Positions 58,106-60,000 of a DNA stretch of 60,000 nucleotides are shown here, in pieces (position 1 is the first letter of the stretch; each line of letters opens with the position of its first letter). This DNA is from Membranipora membranacea (lineage: Eukaryota; Bryozoa; Gymnolaemata; Cheilostomatida; Membraniporidae), in contig OU612070.1 in the NCBI GenBank assembly GCA_914767715.1, positions 28,200,025 through 28,260,024 on the forward strand. The letters are read 5' to 3'. The notes beneath the pieces were generated by a model. It worked only from the letters and a program-made list of their open reading frames with translations. It searched no databases and was not told the DNA's origin. The position numbers and the translations under genes are program-made.

Positions 58106-59224
58106 TGCTATCAGTTGATATTCTTGTCCTTGTAGAATTTTACTCATTGCATTTTTATTATGGAACTGATCATAAAAATCCTAGGGAAGATAATAATACG
58201 TGTTGGCTGGAGCGAAGCACCTGTAAACCTAACTACTAAATAATTAAAGCTTCTTCATGTATATAATTTTTTCATTCTTTTCATGACAAACTAAAAGCAC
58301 AAACCCCTCCCTCTGTATGTATGAAAAGTTTTTACAGTTGTGTGTTACCAATGGTTTCCAATGGAGCCAGTCAAATAATATCAATTATAGGTGAAAGTTT
58401 TCTGAAAGTTTACAGCTAATAATTAGTGATATAACTTGTTGACCTCTTGTTATTATGGGTGATTACATCGATGTCGTGCATTGCACTCATACAACCAGTC
58501 TTACGTATTCCTTCTTATGCAGACTTAGATGCCTGCAAGAACTATGAACTAACATGGTCTAGTTCAGTTTGGAAGCTCCATGGACGAGTATCAAATTTAT
58601 TTGCTCAAAGAAAACATGATTCAATATTCTGTTTCTATCCCTCATGCAATTATTGCTCTATATCTTGGTTCTGTTTCAATTCATTTTGTCCATAATTCAT
58701 AAATCTCAGTGCAGGAATATTCAGACTATTTATAGATTTCAGCCTTGTTTCTATATGAGATGTTGAGCGCAATATTGCAAATTATTACTCTATTACTGTC
58801 TAGAGTGGCCATGGAAGGAAACAGATATTTACTCATAAGGGAAAGGCCACCTAGCAACAGATCAAACTCAACTTGTTTAATTCATGCTTCTGGATTGATT
58901 GGAGTTTGGAGAATGTTCAATATTTAGTGAATTGTAAATAAAATATCTCATACCGCTAAGGCGAGAACTATTATATCCAATTTCATAACCTGTTACTTGT
59001 TGAAAGACATAACAAATTAGCTGACTCTAATTCCTTTGTATAACCAGGTAGTGCAAAATTTCAACATGAATTAATATGCGTCTCATATCAATTTTCGATA
59101 ATTTGGGGTTTTAATAACAGGATAATTCCAGGCTAGCCCATATTACTGAAAGTAAAAGAAAATGCCATGAATCCTATATATTATGCTTCCTGCGCAATGA
59201 TTCCTGCTCCCTGCGCTCGGCACA

Positions 59225-59305
59225 ACCAAGGAGTACACCTTGACAAGCTTTTTTGGTGGGGGGAATCCCACCGAACAAAGCTTGTCAATATAGGCTATCC
59301 TTGGT
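59225..59305. repeat. Nested inverted-repeat hairpin element
   Basis: ACCAAGGA (59225-59232) pairs with TCCTTGGT (59298-59305); inside, TTGACAAGCTTTTTT pairs with AAAGCTTGTCAA and GTGGG with CCCAC. The CTTGTCAA..AGGCTA part recalls the hairpin at 24148-24196. Confidence 0.65.
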
Positions 59306-59778
59306 ACAAGCAATAAATGAAAATAGACTGTAATAGACTAAATTCAGGAGTTGTCTTTTCTCACCTTTGAAAATGATAACAAACTTAACCAAGGGGAGGT
59401 TACTCCTTGACACAACAACCTCGGCCAATGAAACAGCTACAACTGTGTGCTACATGGATCAACCAATGAGAGAGCTGTTAGGAATGGGTCAAGGATTTAT
59501 CACTGCCAAGGTTGAAAAAAATAGGGGAAGATAAAAGAATTCATTGATTAGGCAGCCAGACTTTCTATAGCAAAAAGTTTCATTCTGCAAGGGTAAGAAA
59601 AGCAAGGTTATTGGTAGTTAGTTAATTGTTTCAAAGAGAACTACCTGTATAGTAGTGGTGCATGCATGCATACTTTTTTTTTGCATTTCAAATATGCTAA
59701 TCAAATCTATATATATAAAAAAACTCGTTGGTCAAATTTTATGCCAAGACGCAAGAGATTTTAAAACACCCATAATCT

Positions 59779-59802
59779 CATAATAATAATAATAATAATA
59801 CC
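59779..59802. repeat. AAT microsatellite
   Basis: Six to seven ATA/AAT units (ATAATAATAATAATAATA). Intergenic. Confidence 0.85.
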
Positions 59803-60000
59803 AATAATAGTCCATAGTTAGCCAAGAAAGAAAACATGATGCATTGAATTAGCCAGACTACCCATGTTGTGGAGCAGTGGACTATTACTATTTATTAGCT
59901 CACCTTAAATTAATATCCATCCTTTACTTATAGGGGGCATAGTCAAAGTTATTTAATTCCACACTCGAGGACACAGCTTTTTTCAAACAACTTTTTTTCC

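Larger units (their letters stand above)
51490..58740 (+). pseudogene. Decayed partial duplicate of the PTP-like receptor gene (D1, D2, 3' UTR)
   Basis: Segments parallel the intact gene in order and keep intron sequence, so this is a segmental, not processed, copy. 51520-51600 matches the exon at 43060-43150 (SPFNED..., then GAGTCACCAAAATC). 55150-55250 matches 43930-44040. 56835-56965 matches 44410-44545 (CATTCCCAATGCTGGACGTT, TACTGGTAGAGCTGATACAG). 57219-57242 matches 44540-44575 with the catalytic CAT-TGT deleted. 57780-57870 matches 45700-45800. 58120-58190 matches 46545-46620. 58340-58540 matches 47545-47680. 58615-58740 matches the 3' UTR at 50310-50455. Stops and frameshifts break every block; the ectodomain and the exon carrying GCSTTG are not found. 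Non-functional as a PTP. Confidence 0.8.
58741..60000. other. Gene-free right end
   Basis: Contains the hairpin at 59225-59305 and the AAT microsatellite. No supported coding region. Confidence 0.6.

Overview
The window is from an animal nuclear genome: AT-rich, with genes cut into many short exons by GT-AG introns and with many small inverted-repeat elements. The gene set (a PPP4R4-type phosphatase subunit, a fibronectin-III receptor protein-tyrosine-phosphatase homologue, an intronless seven-helix receptor) fits an early-branching metazoan such as a sponge. The phylum is inference; no ribosomal or mitochondrial marker is present.

Layout. From 1117 to 23500, minus strand, lies an orthologue of the protein phosphatase 4 regulatory subunit PPP4R4. 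I could place fifteen exons with consistent phases, except for the end of exon 8; its C-terminal exons lie left of 1117 or outside the window. Its 11-kb intron 2 (10459..21689) holds a second, same-strand coding unit: an 863-codon disordered ORF (16947..19538), a 720-nt symmetrical exon (13251..13970) and a possible terminal exon (12768..12867). The large exon and the cassette both end in the phase that PPP4R4 exon 3 accepts, so either a nested gene or an alternative long PPP4R4 N-terminus is possible.

A 512-bp gap with a perfect TGACGTCA element separates the PPP4R4 start codon (23500) from that of a plus-strand gene running 24013..49997. That gene encodes a receptor-type PTP-like protein of about 2280 residues in 42 exons: signal peptide, cysteine-rich EGF-like exons, about 12 FN3 domains, a Thr-rich stalk, an RRRR processing site, one membrane helix and tandem PTP domains D1 and D2. 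Both domains keep the nucleophilic cysteine but lack the signature arginine and the WPD aspartate, so it looks like a double pseudophosphatase. A 61-bp minisatellite sits on the splice donor of the last D1 exon and copies it ten times; only the second copy gives the phase needed by the next exon.

Downstream, 51.5-58.7 kb carries a decayed, intron-containing partial duplicate of the same PTP gene, with an intact intronless rhodopsin-like receptor on the minus strand inside it (52252..53349). Mobile and repeat content includes a TTAA-flanked MITE, two long fold-back elements, a non-LTR retrotransposon 3' fragment, a poly-C repeat family seen three times, and several hairpins.
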